A DNA stretch of 41,178 nucleotides, from positions 407,598-448,775 of the forward strand of contig NZ_LMGK01000024.1 of NCBI RefSeq assembly GCF_001427125.1, in the 5' to 3' direction. A program made the translations under genes and the position numbers. Positions 7,902 to 15,848 of the stretch are shown in pieces (within the stretch, counting starts at the first letter, position 1; every line of letters begins with the position of its first letter). Below the pieces are notes generated by a model. The model did no database searches. It saw only the letters and a program-made list of their open reading frames with translations, and was not told the DNA's origin. The stretch comes from Pseudomonas sp. Root562. GTDB lineage: Bacteria > Pseudomonadota > Gammaproteobacteria > Pseudomonadales > Pseudomonadaceae.

Positions 7902-8723
7902 TCAGCCTTTGAACAACTGATTGGCCTGGGCGTACGGCATGGAGCGCGACGTGAACCCGAAGGTGCCGGACGTCTTGATCTCTTCGGCGGCGCGATAGAA
8001 CTCCCCCAGCGCTGCCAATGCCAGCGCCGAGCCGACGCTGATGCGCTTGACGCCCATGTCGCTCAATTGCTGCACCGTCAGCTGCAAACCTCCGGACATC
8101 AACACATTGACCGGTTTCGGCGCCACCGCGCGGACAACCGCCAGCACATCGTCAGCACTGCGCAAGCCCGGCGCATACAACACGTCGGCCCCGGCCTCCG
8201 CGAATGCCTGCAAGCGGCGAATCGTGTCGTCCAGATCCGGATTGCCGTGCAGGAAATTCTCGGCCCGGGCGGTCAGCATGAAAGGGAAAGGCAGACTGCG
8301 GGCGGCAGCGACGGCGGCCTCGATGCGCGCGACGGCATGCTCGAAGCAGTAGATCGGAGCGTCCTCGCGGCCAGTGAAGTCTTCAATCGAACCGCCCACT
8401 GCCCCGGCCTGCGCTGCGCGCAACAGACTTTTCGCGCATTCCGCCGGGTCATCGGCAAAACCATTTTCCAGATCGACCGCGACCGGCAAATCGCTGGCGC
8501 CGACAATCGCCCTGACGTTGGCGAGGGTATCGTCCAGGGTCAGGCCACCATCCGGGCGCGCGTTGGAAAAAGCGTAACCGGCGCTGGTGGTCGCCAGCGC
8601 CTCGAAGCCCAGGCTGGCGAGCATTTTTGCCGATCCGGCATCCCACGGGTTGGGAATAACGAAAGCGCTGCTGCGTTCGTGCAAGGCTTTGAACGCTTGG
8701 GCTCGAAGGGTTTGCGCATCCAT
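7902..8723 (-). CDS. Isocitrate lyase/PEP mutase family protein
   Basis: This 273-residue TIM-barrel enzyme is of the ICL/PEPM superfamily (phosphonomutase-like). Visible signatures are the N-terminal NPWDAGSAKMLASLGF, the TTSAGYAFSNARPDG loop, the metal-site strand PVAVDLENGFAD (about 80-91) and GGSIEDFTGRED (about 110-121). The KKCGH active-site motif of true isocitrate lyase is absent, so it is not the glyoxylate-shunt enzyme. Related proteins cleave or rearrange C-C or C-P bonds of oxaloacetate- or methylisocitrate-like substrates; the substrate here is unknown. A good ribosome site (GGAGCC region) precedes the start at 8723. It lies directly downstream of the DUF72 gene and upstream of the extensin-like gene. 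Confidence 0.85.
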   Translation of the reverse strand: MDAQTLRAQAFKALHERSSAFVIPNPWDAGSAKMLASLGFEALATTSAGYAFSNARPDGGLTLDDTLANVRAIVGASDLPVAVDLENGFADDPAECAKSLLRAAQAGAVGGSIEDFTGREDAPIYCFEHAVARIEAAVAAARSLPFPFMLTARAENFLHGNPDLDDTIRRLQAFAEAGADVLYAPGLRSADDVLAVVRAVAPKPVNVLMSGGLQLTVQQLSDMGVKRISVGSALALAALGEFYRAAEEIKTSGTFGFTSRSMPYAQANQLFKG

Positions 8724-8758
8724 TGGCAGGCTCCTGAAGAAGGCGAACGAATCCGCCT

Positions 8759-9619
8759 TCAGAGCAAGCCAAGTTGCTCGGCGGCGGGTTTCCTGTATAG
8801 CTCAGGCAGCGCCGGCAAGCCAGGTAATCGCAGCATCAGGCGACGGTGAAAACGCTGGGCCAGTTTAGCCGCCAGCAGATTGTCGGCGGTGTGCAGGAAA
8901 ATATACGGCGTGCGCCCCTCTTCAATCCACAGGGCAATTTTTTCCACCCACGGCAATAGAAACGGGTCGTTGGCCTCAAGCTCTGGATGACCGATGAAAC
9001 GCACCTGCGGAAATGGCGTGAACGCTGCCGGGCGAGGTGGAACACGCGGTTTTTTCGATTGCGCGTGAAGCACCGAAGGATCGATCGAGGTGCAGCTGAA
9101 CAATGCGCGCGGGTCGAGGCAGATGCGTTCAACGCCGCGATCCAGCAACAGGCGGTTGAGCATCCGTTCGCTGTCACCCTTGGCGAAAAAATCGTCATGC
9201 CGCACTTCCACCGCCAACGGCCGCTCCAACGCGTCGATGAATGCAGCCAGCTCGGGCAAGCGTTGCGGGGTGAAGCTTTTCGACAATTGCAGCCACAGTG
9301 GCGACACCCGCTGACCCAGCGGGCTGAGCAATCGGGTGAAGGTTTCGACAGCGGTCAGTTGGTCGCGCAGGTCACCGCCATGGCTGATGTCGCCGGGGAA
9401 TTTGGCGGTGAAGCGAAAGTGCTCGGGCATGGCCTCGGCCCAGCGCTGCACGGTGCCGGCAGCGGGGCTCGCGTAGAACGTCGTATTACCTTCCACGGCG
9501 TTGAACACCTGGCAATACAGATCAAGAAAATCGGCGGGTTTGGCGTCAGGCGGATACAGGTATTCGCGCCAGGCGTTTTCACTCCAGGAGGGGCAGCCGA
9601 GGTAGTAAGGCAGCAACAT
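8759..9619 (-). CDS. DUF72 family protein
   Basis: This 286-residue protein belongs to the DUF72 (YecE-like) family with a TIM-barrel fold. It is recognised from YLGCPSWSENAWREYLYPP at the start, VEGNTTFYASPAAGTVQRWAEAMPEHFRFTAKFPGDISH, the VEVRHDDFF strand and the C-terminal YIFLHTADNLLAAKLAQRF. The biochemical role of the family is not established. I chose the start at 9619 because the family begins MLLPYYLGC and because this ATG overlaps the upstream gene's stop as TGATG, a classic coupling arrangement. The longer frame from 9658 would overlap the upstream gene. Confidence 0.88.
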   Translation of the reverse strand: MLLPYYLGCPSWSENAWREYLYPPDAKPADFLDLYCQVFNAVEGNTTFYASPAAGTVQRWAEAMPEHFRFTAKFPGDISHGGDLRDQLTAVETFTRLLSPLGQRVSPLWLQLSKSFTPQRLPELAAFIDALERPLAVEVRHDDFFAKGDSERMLNRLLLDRGVERICLDPRALFSCTSIDPSVLHAQSKKPRVPPRPAAFTPFPQVRFIGHPELEANDPFLLPWVEKIALWIEEGRTPYIFLHTADNLLAAKLAQRFHRRLMLRLPGLPALPELYRKPAAEQLGLL

Positions 9620-9924
9620 CAGATGTACAGGTCGAGACCCAGCACTTCCGCATCCCAATCGACGAACCCGGCGGTGCTGAGGTAGCTGGCCAAAGCCATC
9701 GCCACACTTTTGCTCATCGCACGGTGGTAGAGCATGTCCTGCTGACGGGCGGGAAGATTGCTAAGGCGTTGCGCAGCGGACTTGGCGGCTCGCGCAGCCA
9801 GTTGCTCTTCAGACGCAAACTCCGGCTCGCCGTCGATTTCGACGGACTCGTCCTCCACCACATGGCCTTTGCGAGGCTTGCGCTTGATGGGGTAGGACTG
9901 AGAGGAAATGCCGTCTATACGCAT
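9619..9924 (-). CDS. Small conserved-looking hypothetical protein
   Basis: This 101-residue protein of unknown function has a basic start (YPIKRKPRKGHVV), an acidic central part (EDESVEIDGEPEFASEE), then a predicted helix with ARAAKSAAQRLSNLPARQQDML and a C-terminal MALASYLSTAGFVDWDAEVLGLDLYI. No membrane segment is evident. Its stop codon overlaps the start of the DUF72 gene by one base (TGATG), so the two proteins are probably made from one message in linked amounts, which supports it as a real gene. I do not recognise a family. Confidence 0.72.
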   Translation of the reverse strand: MRIDGISSQSYPIKRKPRKGHVVEDESVEIDGEPEFASEEQLAARAAKSAAQRLSNLPARQQDMLYHRAMSKSVAMALASYLSTAGFVDWDAEVLGLDLYI

Positions 9925-10068
9925 AAGTGCATGCTCGGTATCAGTGATGGCAGTTTAGTGGCGCACAGCCCGCTTCGCAAACCGCCGAGTGATAACTAGA
10001 ACACATAAAAAGCAAAAGGTTTAAAAGCTGCGGTTAGAAAACGACGATTGGCCAAGTTGGAACAAGAT

Positions 10069-10186
10069 GTGGCAAGGGAGCAAGCTCCCGCTGGGCTGCG
10101 AAGCGGCCTCGATTGCGGTCGGTTGAATCGCGTTGGCTGGTTTTACGACTGCTGCGCAGCCGAGCGGGAGCAAGCTCCCTCGCCAC
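10069..10186. repeat. REP pair (GTGGCGAGGGAGC class)
   Basis: A left copy GTGGCAAGGGAGCAAGCTCC (from 10069) faces a right copy GGGAGCAAGCTCCCTCGCCAC (ending 10186), forming a REPIN-like long palindrome. The interior holds GCGAAGCGGCC and GCTGCGCAGCC short stems. It lies just past the tsaB stop, between tsaB and the small gene at 9924, the only other notable feature of this 274-bp gap. The same REP class forms the cluster at 37471-37800. Confidence 0.85.
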
Positions 10187-10198
10187 AATAAAACCTGA

Positions 10199-10873
10199 TT
10201 AACGCGCCTTGGGCGTCGCCACTTTGTCGCGCAGATAAACTGGCTGCGCCTTGTCGGCCACAATCGCTTCACCACGCTCCCAGGCAAATCGCGCCAGGGT
10301 CAGCAAATCTTCTGCATGAGGCAACATGCCCGCATCCTGACCGCTCAGGTTGACCGCAATCCGCTCGCCATAACCCCAACCGGTGCCGGCGCCGAACCAT
10401 TCGCCACTGGCATCACCCGGCAATGCGGCTGACTCGGGCGGCAATACCGCTTCTGCGCCAACCAGGCGCATCTCCCCCGCCGTTTCGCGATAGCAACCCC
10501 AATACACTTCATCCATGCGTGCATCGATGGCCGCCGCAACCTGGCTGGCGCCATGTTCGCGGTAAGCGCGCTGGGCCAGCACGGCGAGGTTCGATACCGG
10601 CAACACCGGGCGATCCAGCGCGAACGCCAGACCCTGCACCACACCGATGGCAATGCGCACGCCAGTGAAAGCGCCCGGCCCGCGACCGAACGCAATGGCA
10701 TCGACTGCTTGCAGGGTGGTGCCGGCGTCGGCCAGCAACTGCTGGATCATCGGCAGCAATTTCTGCGCATGCAGACGCGGGATCACCTCGTAATGGCTCG
10801 TCACTTTGCCGTCATGCAGCAAGGCAACGGAGCAAGCTTCAGTCGCGGTGTCCAGGGCCAGCAAGGTGCTCAT
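10199..10873 (-). CDS. tsaB: tRNA t6A biosynthesis protein TsaB
   Basis: This 224-residue ASKHA-fold protein is the dimerising partner of TsaD in the threonylcarbamoyl transfer complex that makes t6A37 on ANN-decoding tRNAs. It is recognised from the start STLLALDTATEACSVALL, the HAQKLLPMI segment, and the core FGRGPGAFTGVRIAIGVVQGLA (about 63-84), followed by AAIDARMDEVYWG. Length fits the gamma-proteobacterial family. It lies downstream of adk on the same strand, with a hairpin between them that would reduce read-through. It is expected to be essential. Confidence 0.95.
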   Translation of the reverse strand: MSTLLALDTATEACSVALLHDGKVTSHYEVIPRLHAQKLLPMIQQLLADAGTTLQAVDAIAFGRGPGAFTGVRIAIGVVQGLAFALDRPVLPVSNLAVLAQRAYREHGASQVAAAIDARMDEVYWGCYRETAGEMRLVGAEAVLPPESAALPGDASGEWFGAGTGWGYGERIAVNLSGQDAGMLPHAEDLLTLARFAWERGEAIVADKAQPVYLRDKVATPKAR

Positions 10874-10924
10874 CGATGTTTCCGTAACAAGTGGTCAGAA
10901 AAAAGTGCGTCAGTATAAACAACT

Positions 10925-10944
10925 ACGGCCCGCAAGCGGGCCGT
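10925..10944 (-). terminator. Hairpin between adk and tsaB
   Basis: ACGGCCCGC and GCGGGCCGT pair perfectly around an AA loop. On the minus strand it is followed by AGTTGTTTATACTG, a moderately T-rich tail. It sits 25 bases past the adk stop and could terminate or attenuate adk transcription before tsaB. Confidence 0.6.
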
Positions 10945-10968
10945 GGATGATGCAACGATTCAGAGTTT

Positions 10969-11616
10969 TCAGCTCAGGGCAGCAAGAACCTTGGCGGTGA
11001 TTGCTTCTACCGAACCGACGCCTTCGATATGGCTGTACTTCGGCTTGCCATTGGCAGCAGACAGTTTCTGGTAGAAATCCACCAGCGGCTTGGTCTGCGA
11101 ATGGTAGACCGACAGGCGATGACGCACGGTTTCTTCGGTGTCGTCCTTGCGCTGTACCAGCTCTTCGCCGGTGATGTCGTCTTTGCCGGCAATTTTCGGC
11201 GGGTTGTAGACGATGTGGTACACGCGGCCGCTGGCTTCGTGGACACGACGACCGGCAATGCGCTGGACGATTTCTTCGTCTTCAACGGCGATCTCGACCA
11301 CAGCGTCCAGCTCGACGCCGGCAGTCACCAAGGCTTCAGCCTGAGGAATGGTGCGCGGGAAACCGTCGAACAGGAAACCGTTGGCGCAATCAGCCTGGGA
11401 GATACGGTCCTTGACCAGCGCGATGATCAGGTCATCGGAAACCAGGCCGCCGGCATCCATGATGCTCTTGGCCTTGATGCCCAGTTCGGTGCCGGCCTTG
11501 ACCGCAGCACGCAACATGTCGCCGGTGGAAATTTGCGGAATGCCGAATTTTTCGGTGATGAACTTAGCCTGAGTACCTTTACCGGCCCCGGGAGCTCCCA
11601 GCAGAATGACGCGCAT
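10969..11616 (-). CDS. adk: Adenylate kinase
   Basis: This 215-residue cytosolic enzyme interconverts ATP + AMP and 2 ADP. The P-loop GAPGAGKGT is at residues 7-15. Other signatures are QISTGDMLRAAV, the family motif FLFDGFPRTIPQAEAL, and the LID region beginning RIAGRRVHEASGRVYH; this LID lacks the zinc-binding cysteines of Gram-positive forms. The start at 11616 gives the standard MRVILLGAPG terminus and has GAGGAG six bases upstream. An in-frame start five codons earlier lacks a ribosome site. It is followed by a hairpin and then tsaB. Confidence 0.97.
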   Translation of the reverse strand: MRVILLGAPGAGKGTQAKFITEKFGIPQISTGDMLRAAVKAGTELGIKAKSIMDAGGLVSDDLIIALVKDRISQADCANGFLFDGFPRTIPQAEALVTAGVELDAVVEIAVEDEEIVQRIAGRRVHEASGRVYHIVYNPPKIAGKDDITGEELVQRKDDTEETVRHRLSVYHSQTKPLVDFYQKLSAANGKPKYSHIEGVGSVEAITAKVLAALS

Positions 11617-11763
11617 CGATGTGCTCCTCAATTTTTTATATGGATAACGTCAGATTCGCCTCGTGGGGCCAATCTCAAAAATAGGGTCGTGACCGCCCAA
11701 ACGGCCAAAGGCTGATCAAGATACACAGCAGGCTGCGACCACACAAGCCGCCAAAAGTCGGAG

Positions 11764-11798
11764 AAACCCGCGTCGGCTACGACCTTTGGACGCGGTTT
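11764..11798 (-). terminator. Possible ppc terminator in the adk-ppc gap
   Basis: The 288-bp gap between ppc and adk contains AAACCCGCGTC (11764-11774) and GACGCGGTTT (11789-11798), a stem with one bulge and a 14-base loop. On the minus strand CTCCGACTTTTGG follows, with a short T run. Besides this the gap contains an 81-codon open frame that I do not consider a gene. Confidence 0.35.
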
Positions 11799-11904
11799 CC
11801 CTCGTCGCAACCCCAACATTAACTGTCGCTTGGCAGCACTTTTATCCGCGCCCTCGGACGGCATCCGGCACATGCTCCGGACGCCTCATCCAACGACAAA
11901 AACT

Positions 11905-14535
11905 TTAGCCGGTATTGCGTAAACCAGCGGCAATCCCCGCCACAGACACCAGCAACGCCTGTTCCACCGGGCTGTCCTGTGCCACATCCTGTTGCCGCGA
12001 ACGGGCCAGCAACTCGGCCTGCAATAGATGAAGCGGGTCGAGGTAAGTGTTGCGCAGGCGAATGAATTCGAGGGTGGCTGGGCTATGTGCCAGTAGCTGC
12101 GACTGACCGGTCAGCCCGAGCACGATCGAGCACGCCTGCGACAATAGGTCGCGTAAGTGCGCGCCCAACGGCAGCAGATCCGGTTCGACCAGACGCTGAT
12201 CGTAGGATTGCGCGATATCGGCGTCGGCCTTGGCCAGGACCATTTCCAGCATATCGATGCGGGTGCGGAAGAAAGGCCATTGCTCGCGCATCTGCCCCAG
12301 CAGTTCGCCTTCGCCGCGCTCCAGCGCCTTGCTCAGCGCCGCTTCCCAGCCGAGCCAGGCCGGCAACATCAGGCGCGTCTGGGTCCAGCCGAAGATCCAT
12401 GGGATTGCGCGCAGGCTTTCGATCCCGCCGGCACGACGCTTGGCCGGGCGACTGCCCAGTGGCAAGCGTCCCAATTCCTGTTCCGGGGTCGATTGGCGGA
12501 AGTACTCGACGAACTGCGGGTTTTCCCGCACCACGGCGCGGTACGCACGGACCCCGTCGGCGGCCAGTTCGTCCATCAAGTGGCGCCACTCGGGCGTGGG
12601 CGGCGGCGGTGGCAACAACGTCGCTTCGAGTACCGCCGCCAGATACAGATTGAGGTTCTGTTCGGCGATGTCCGGCAGGCCGAATTTGAAACGAATCATT
12701 TCCCCTTGCTCGGTGGTACGGAAACGCCCCGCCACCGACCCCGGTGGTTGCGACAAAATCGCCGCATGCGCCGGGCCGCCGCCACGGCCCACGGTGCCAC
12801 CGCGACCGTGGAACAACAGCAGTTCCACCTGCTGCTCGCGGCAGATATCCACCAGACGCTCCTGCGCCCGATACTGCGCCCACGCTGCTGCGGTGGTGCC
12901 GGCATCCTTGGCCGAGTCGGAGTAGCCGATCATCACTTCCTGCGGCCCTTGCAGACGCGAGCGATAACCCGGCAGCAACAACAGTTTTTCAATCACCGGG
13001 CCGGCGTTGTCGAGGTCGGCCAGGGTTTCGAACAACGGCACCACGCGCATCGGCCGCAACACGCCGGATTCTTTGAGCAGCAACTGAACCGTCAGCACAT
13101 CGGAAGCGGCACCGGCCATGGAGATGACGTAGGAACCAAGGGAAGCTTGTGGCGCGGCGGCGATTTCCCGGCAGGTCGCCAACACTTCGGCGGTGTCGGC
13201 GGACGGTTTGTAGTGGGCCGGCAGCAAGGGCCGTCGGTTGTTCAGTTCGCGGCTCAGGAACGTGATGCGTTCTTCCTCGCTCCAATCCTCGTAGCGGCCC
13301 AGGCCGAGGTAATCAGTGATTTCGCTCATGGCCGCGCTATGGCGCGACGAGTCCTGGCGCACATCCAGCCGCACCAGGAACAGGCCGAACGTCACCGCCC
13401 GGCGCAGGCAATCGAGCAGCGGGCCGTCGGCGATCACGCCCATGCCGCACTCATGCAGCGAGTGGTAGCAAAGCTCTAGAGGATCAAGCAGGTCGCGGTT
13501 GTCTTGCAGGACGTCCGCCGGAGCTGGCGTCGGCGCGGTCAACGCCGTATGCGCCCAGTTGCGGGTGGCGCGCAGGCGTTCGCGCAGTTGCTTGAGGACG
13601 GTTCGATAAGGTTCGGCACTGTCGCCGGCCATGGCTTTCAATTCGTCACTGGCCTGCTGCATCGACAGTTCGGCCGCAAGATGATCGATATCGCGCAGGT
13701 ACAGATCGGCGGCCATCCAGCGTGCCAGCAGGAGCACTTCACGGGTCACCGCTGCCGTCACGTTCGGGTTGCCGTCACGGTCGCCGCCCATCCACGAAGC
13801 AAAGCGGATCGGCGCAGCCTCCAGCGGCAAACGCAGGCCAGTGGCGGCATGCAGTGCCTGATCGGCCTTGCGCAGGTAATTCGGAATCGCCTGCCACAGC
13901 GAATGCTCGATCACTGCAAAGCCCCATTTGGCTTCATCGACCGGCGTCGGGCGTGTACGGCGTATTTCTTCGGTGTGCCAGGCTTCGGCGATCAGGCGTT
14001 GCAACGTCGTCCTGATCTGCTCGCGCTCGGCGCTGGTCAGGTCGCGGTGGTCCTGGGCGGCCAGTTGAGCGGCAATCGCGTCGTATTTCTGGATCAGTGT
14101 GCGGCGCGCGACTTCGGTCGGGTGCGCGGTCAACACCAGTTCGATTTCCAGTCGTCCAAGTTGGCGGGCCAATGACTCGGCGCCATGGCCTTCGTCTCGC
14201 AGGCGCGCGAGCAGTTCCGGCAGTACCCGTGACTCGAACGGTGCCTGTTGGGATTCTTCGCGACGATGAATCAACTGGTATTGCTCGGCGATGTTGGCCA
14301 GGTTGAGGAACTGGTTGAACGCCCGCGCCACCGGCAGCAATTCAGCTTCGGTCAATTGATTGAGGCTGGCGCTCAGCTCGGCGTCCATCGAACCGCGACG
14401 GTCAGCCTTGGCGCCTTTGCGGATCTGCTCGATCTTGTCGAGAAAGCCGTCCCCGTACTGTTCACGAATGGTGTTGCCCAACAGCTCACCCAACAGGTGA
14501 ACGTCCTCGCGCAAGCGTGCATCGATATCGGTCAT
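11905..14535 (-). CDS. ppc: Phosphoenolpyruvate carboxylase
   Basis: This 876-residue enzyme carboxylates PEP with bicarbonate to oxaloacetate, replenishing the TCA cycle. The catalytic His138 is in LVLTAHPTEVARRTL, as in the E. coli enzyme. Also visible are ASWMGGDRDGNPNVTA, GYSDSAKDAG, the glycine-rich LLFHGRGGTVGRGGGP loop and the C-terminal LRNTYLDPLHLLQAELL with the terminal NTG. The start at 14535 has GGAG nine bases upstream and gives the usual MTDIDARLREDV terminus; a frame open from 14610 extends into the divergent promoter region. It is a single-gene unit, divergent from the gene at 14738. Confidence 0.97.
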   Translation of the reverse strand: MTDIDARLREDVHLLGELLGNTIREQYGDGFLDKIEQIRKGAKADRRGSMDAELSASLNQLTEAELLPVARAFNQFLNLANIAEQYQLIHRREESQQAPFESRVLPELLARLRDEGHGAESLARQLGRLEIELVLTAHPTEVARRTLIQKYDAIAAQLAAQDHRDLTSAEREQIRTTLQRLIAEAWHTEEIRRTRPTPVDEAKWGFAVIEHSLWQAIPNYLRKADQALHAATGLRLPLEAAPIRFASWMGGDRDGNPNVTAAVTREVLLLARWMAADLYLRDIDHLAAELSMQQASDELKAMAGDSAEPYRTVLKQLRERLRATRNWAHTALTAPTPAPADVLQDNRDLLDPLELCYHSLHECGMGVIADGPLLDCLRRAVTFGLFLVRLDVRQDSSRHSAAMSEITDYLGLGRYEDWSEEERITFLSRELNNRRPLLPAHYKPSADTAEVLATCREIAAAPQASLGSYVISMAGAASDVLTVQLLLKESGVLRPMRVVPLFETLADLDNAGPVIEKLLLLPGYRSRLQGPQEVMIGYSDSAKDAGTTAAAWAQYRAQERLVDICREQQVELLLFHGRGGTVGRGGGPAHAAILSQPPGSVAGRFRTTEQGEMIRFKFGLPDIAEQNLNLYLAAVLEATLLPPPPPTPEWRHLMDELAADGVRAYRAVVRENPQFVEYFRQSTPEQELGRLPLGSRPAKRRAGGIESLRAIPWIFGWTQTRLMLPAWLGWEAALSKALERGEGELLGQMREQWPFFRTRIDMLEMVLAKADADIAQSYDQRLVEPDLLPLGAHLRDLLSQACSIVLGLTGQSQLLAHSPATLEFIRLRNTYLDPLHLLQAELLARSRQQDVAQDSPVEQALLVSVAGIAAGLRNTG

Positions 14536-14737
14536 CAGCAGTTCTCCAGCAAAGAATCCGGGCGGCCAGTAAACCCAAGAGTGCCGCTCCAGACGTCTTC
14601 TTACAAGCAAGACGACGAAGGACCTTTAAACCTTGTGCGATGAAGCTAGTCTGAACAGTACGCCGTACAACGGCTGTCGCCGGCCAACGCCGGATACTCC
14701 CCCGGCCTGCCACGAGCAGGCGCGCAACGAGGTGATT

Positions 14738-15082
14738 ATGAAAATCCGTGAACTTGCCCAGCATTGGGAAGAAAACGCCAAGGGTCGCCTGACCAAGACC
14801 GGCTACACGATTCACCTGGACGTGGAAGCCGCCGCACGCCTGGCGGCGATTACCGAGATGTACCCCAAGCGGCATCCCGAAGAGTTGCTTGGCGAGTTGA
14901 TCGGCGCCGCACTTGAAGAACTCGAAAAGAGCTTCCCGTATGTGAAGGGCTCGACAGTGGTCGCCACCGACGAAGAAGGTGACCCGCTGTACGAAGACAT
15001 CGGCCCGACTCCGCGTTTTCTTGCGCTGTCCAGGCGCCATCTGCACGATTTGTCAGCTGGCAACGACAAGCAGAAACACTGA
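14738..15082 (+). CDS. Small conserved Pseudomonas protein of unknown role
   Basis: This 114-residue protein starts MKIRELAQHWEENAKG and contains a LDVEAAARLAAITEMYP...PEELLGELIGAALEELE helical segment, then FPYVKGSTVVATDEEGDPLYEDIGPTPRFL. The central helix resembles a ribbon-helix-helix-like or dimerising segment, but DNA binding is not shown. No signal peptide is present. The start at 14738 has GAGG eight bases upstream; earlier in-frame codons lack a ribosome site. A homologue adjoins ppc in other pseudomonads by my recollection, and some are labelled pilin assembly or pilus-tip proteins, a name I cannot support from this sequence. Confidence 0.8.
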   Translation: MKIRELAQHWEENAKGRLTKTGYTIHLDVEAAARLAAITEMYPKRHPEELLGELIGAALEELEKSFPYVKGSTVVATDEEGDPLYEDIGPTPRFLALSRRHLHDLSAGNDKQKH

Positions 15083-15106
15083 TTCCCTCCTCCGCACATC
15101 CCCCCT

Positions 15107-15194
15107 GTGGGAGCGAGCCTGCTCGCGATAGCTGACTGACATTCAACTTCAATGTCGACTGATACAGCGCTATCGCGAGCAGGCTCGCTCACAC
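15107..15194. repeat. REPIN (GTGGGAGCGAGCCTGCTCGCGATAGC)
   Basis: Two inverted REP copies, GTGGGAGCGAGCCTGCTCGC at the left and its complement ending TCGCTCACAC at the right, flank a 38-bp variable interior. It lies 25 bp past the stop of the small gene at 15082 and could act as a transcript end stabiliser. Confidence 0.88.
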
Positions 15195-15258
15195 ATTTTT
15201 TGCTTTAAGCCCCTGCCAAGCCGATCACGTTTTTTTCGATAGCTGGCTAAATTTCTCT

Positions 15259-15286
15259 GAACTTTCAAAAAACGCCTCGGGTCAAC
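15259..15286 (+). promoter_or_regulatory. AlgU (sigma-22/RpoE)-type promoter
   Basis: GAACTT at 15259-15264 is an exact match to the AlgU -35 box. After a 17-bp spacer comes TCAAC at 15282-15286, a fair match to the -10 family (TCTRA-like). It is about 100 bp upstream of the DUF4398/OmpA lipoprotein pair. The P. aeruginosa homologue lptF is reported to be AlgU-regulated, which agrees with this reading. Start-site data are lacking. Confidence 0.6.
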
Positions 15287-15387
15287 CCAAGTAACCACGC
15301 CTGGGACGGCCGTTTCAAAACGACCCGAAAATGACGGTTCGGCTCCTTGCCCAGGATGGATGTTCACGTTGTTCAGGAAGTAGTCCA

Positions 15388-15801
15388 ATGGAGTTGAAGA
15401 TTATGAAAACCAGAACTGGCAAATCCTCGTTTACCCCACTGCATGGCCTGAAGATGGCTGCCCTGGCCATCGGCAGCAGCCTTGTGCTGGCCGGTTGCGC
15501 CGGCAACCCACCGTCCGAGCAATTCGCCGTCAGCGAGTCTGCAGTCAAAGACGCCGTCAGCGCGGGCGGTACCGAATTTGCTGCGGTGGAAATGAAGGCT
15601 GCCCAGGACAAGCTCAAGCAAGCTGAAATCGCCATGCACGACAAACAGTACGATCAGGCGAAAGTCCTGGCTGAACAGGCTGAGTGGGATGCCCGCGTAG
15701 CCGAGCGCAAAGCCCAGGCGATGAAAGCCGAACAGACTGTAAAGGACTCTCAAAAAGGGGTTCAGGAACTGCGTCAGGAAAGTCAGCGCACCGTCCAGTA
15801 A
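15388..15801 (+). CDS. DUF4398 lipoprotein
   Basis: This 137-residue outer-membrane lipoprotein candidate has a signal ending LVLAGCAG (lipobox Cys about residue 32). The mature part is an alpha-helical, Ala/Gln/Lys-rich DUF4398 domain (SAVKDAVSAGGTEFAAVEMKAAQDKLKQAE, then DKQYDQAKVLAEQAEWDARVAERKAQAMKAEQ), a coiled-coil-like fold. The start at 15388 has AGGAAG seven bases upstream; MKTRTGKSS at 15403 also has a GGAG and is a close alternative. It is followed after 47 bp by the OmpA-like lipoprotein, whose N-terminal part is the same domain type. An AlgU-type promoter precedes it, suggesting cell-envelope stress control. Confidence 0.85.
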   Translation: MELKIMKTRTGKSSFTPLHGLKMAALAIGSSLVLAGCAGNPPSEQFAVSESAVKDAVSAGGTEFAAVEMKAAQDKLKQAEIAMHDKQYDQAKVLAEQAEWDARVAERKAQAMKAEQTVKDSQKGVQELRQESQRTVQ

Positions 15802-15848
15802 CGGCGCGACATGACTATCTCTCAGACGATCAAAAGGACGATACCACT

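Noticed and set aside
11628..11873. 81-codon open frame between adk and ppc on the minus strand
   Set aside because: It has no ribosome site or recognisable domain and runs through a likely ppc terminator hairpin.
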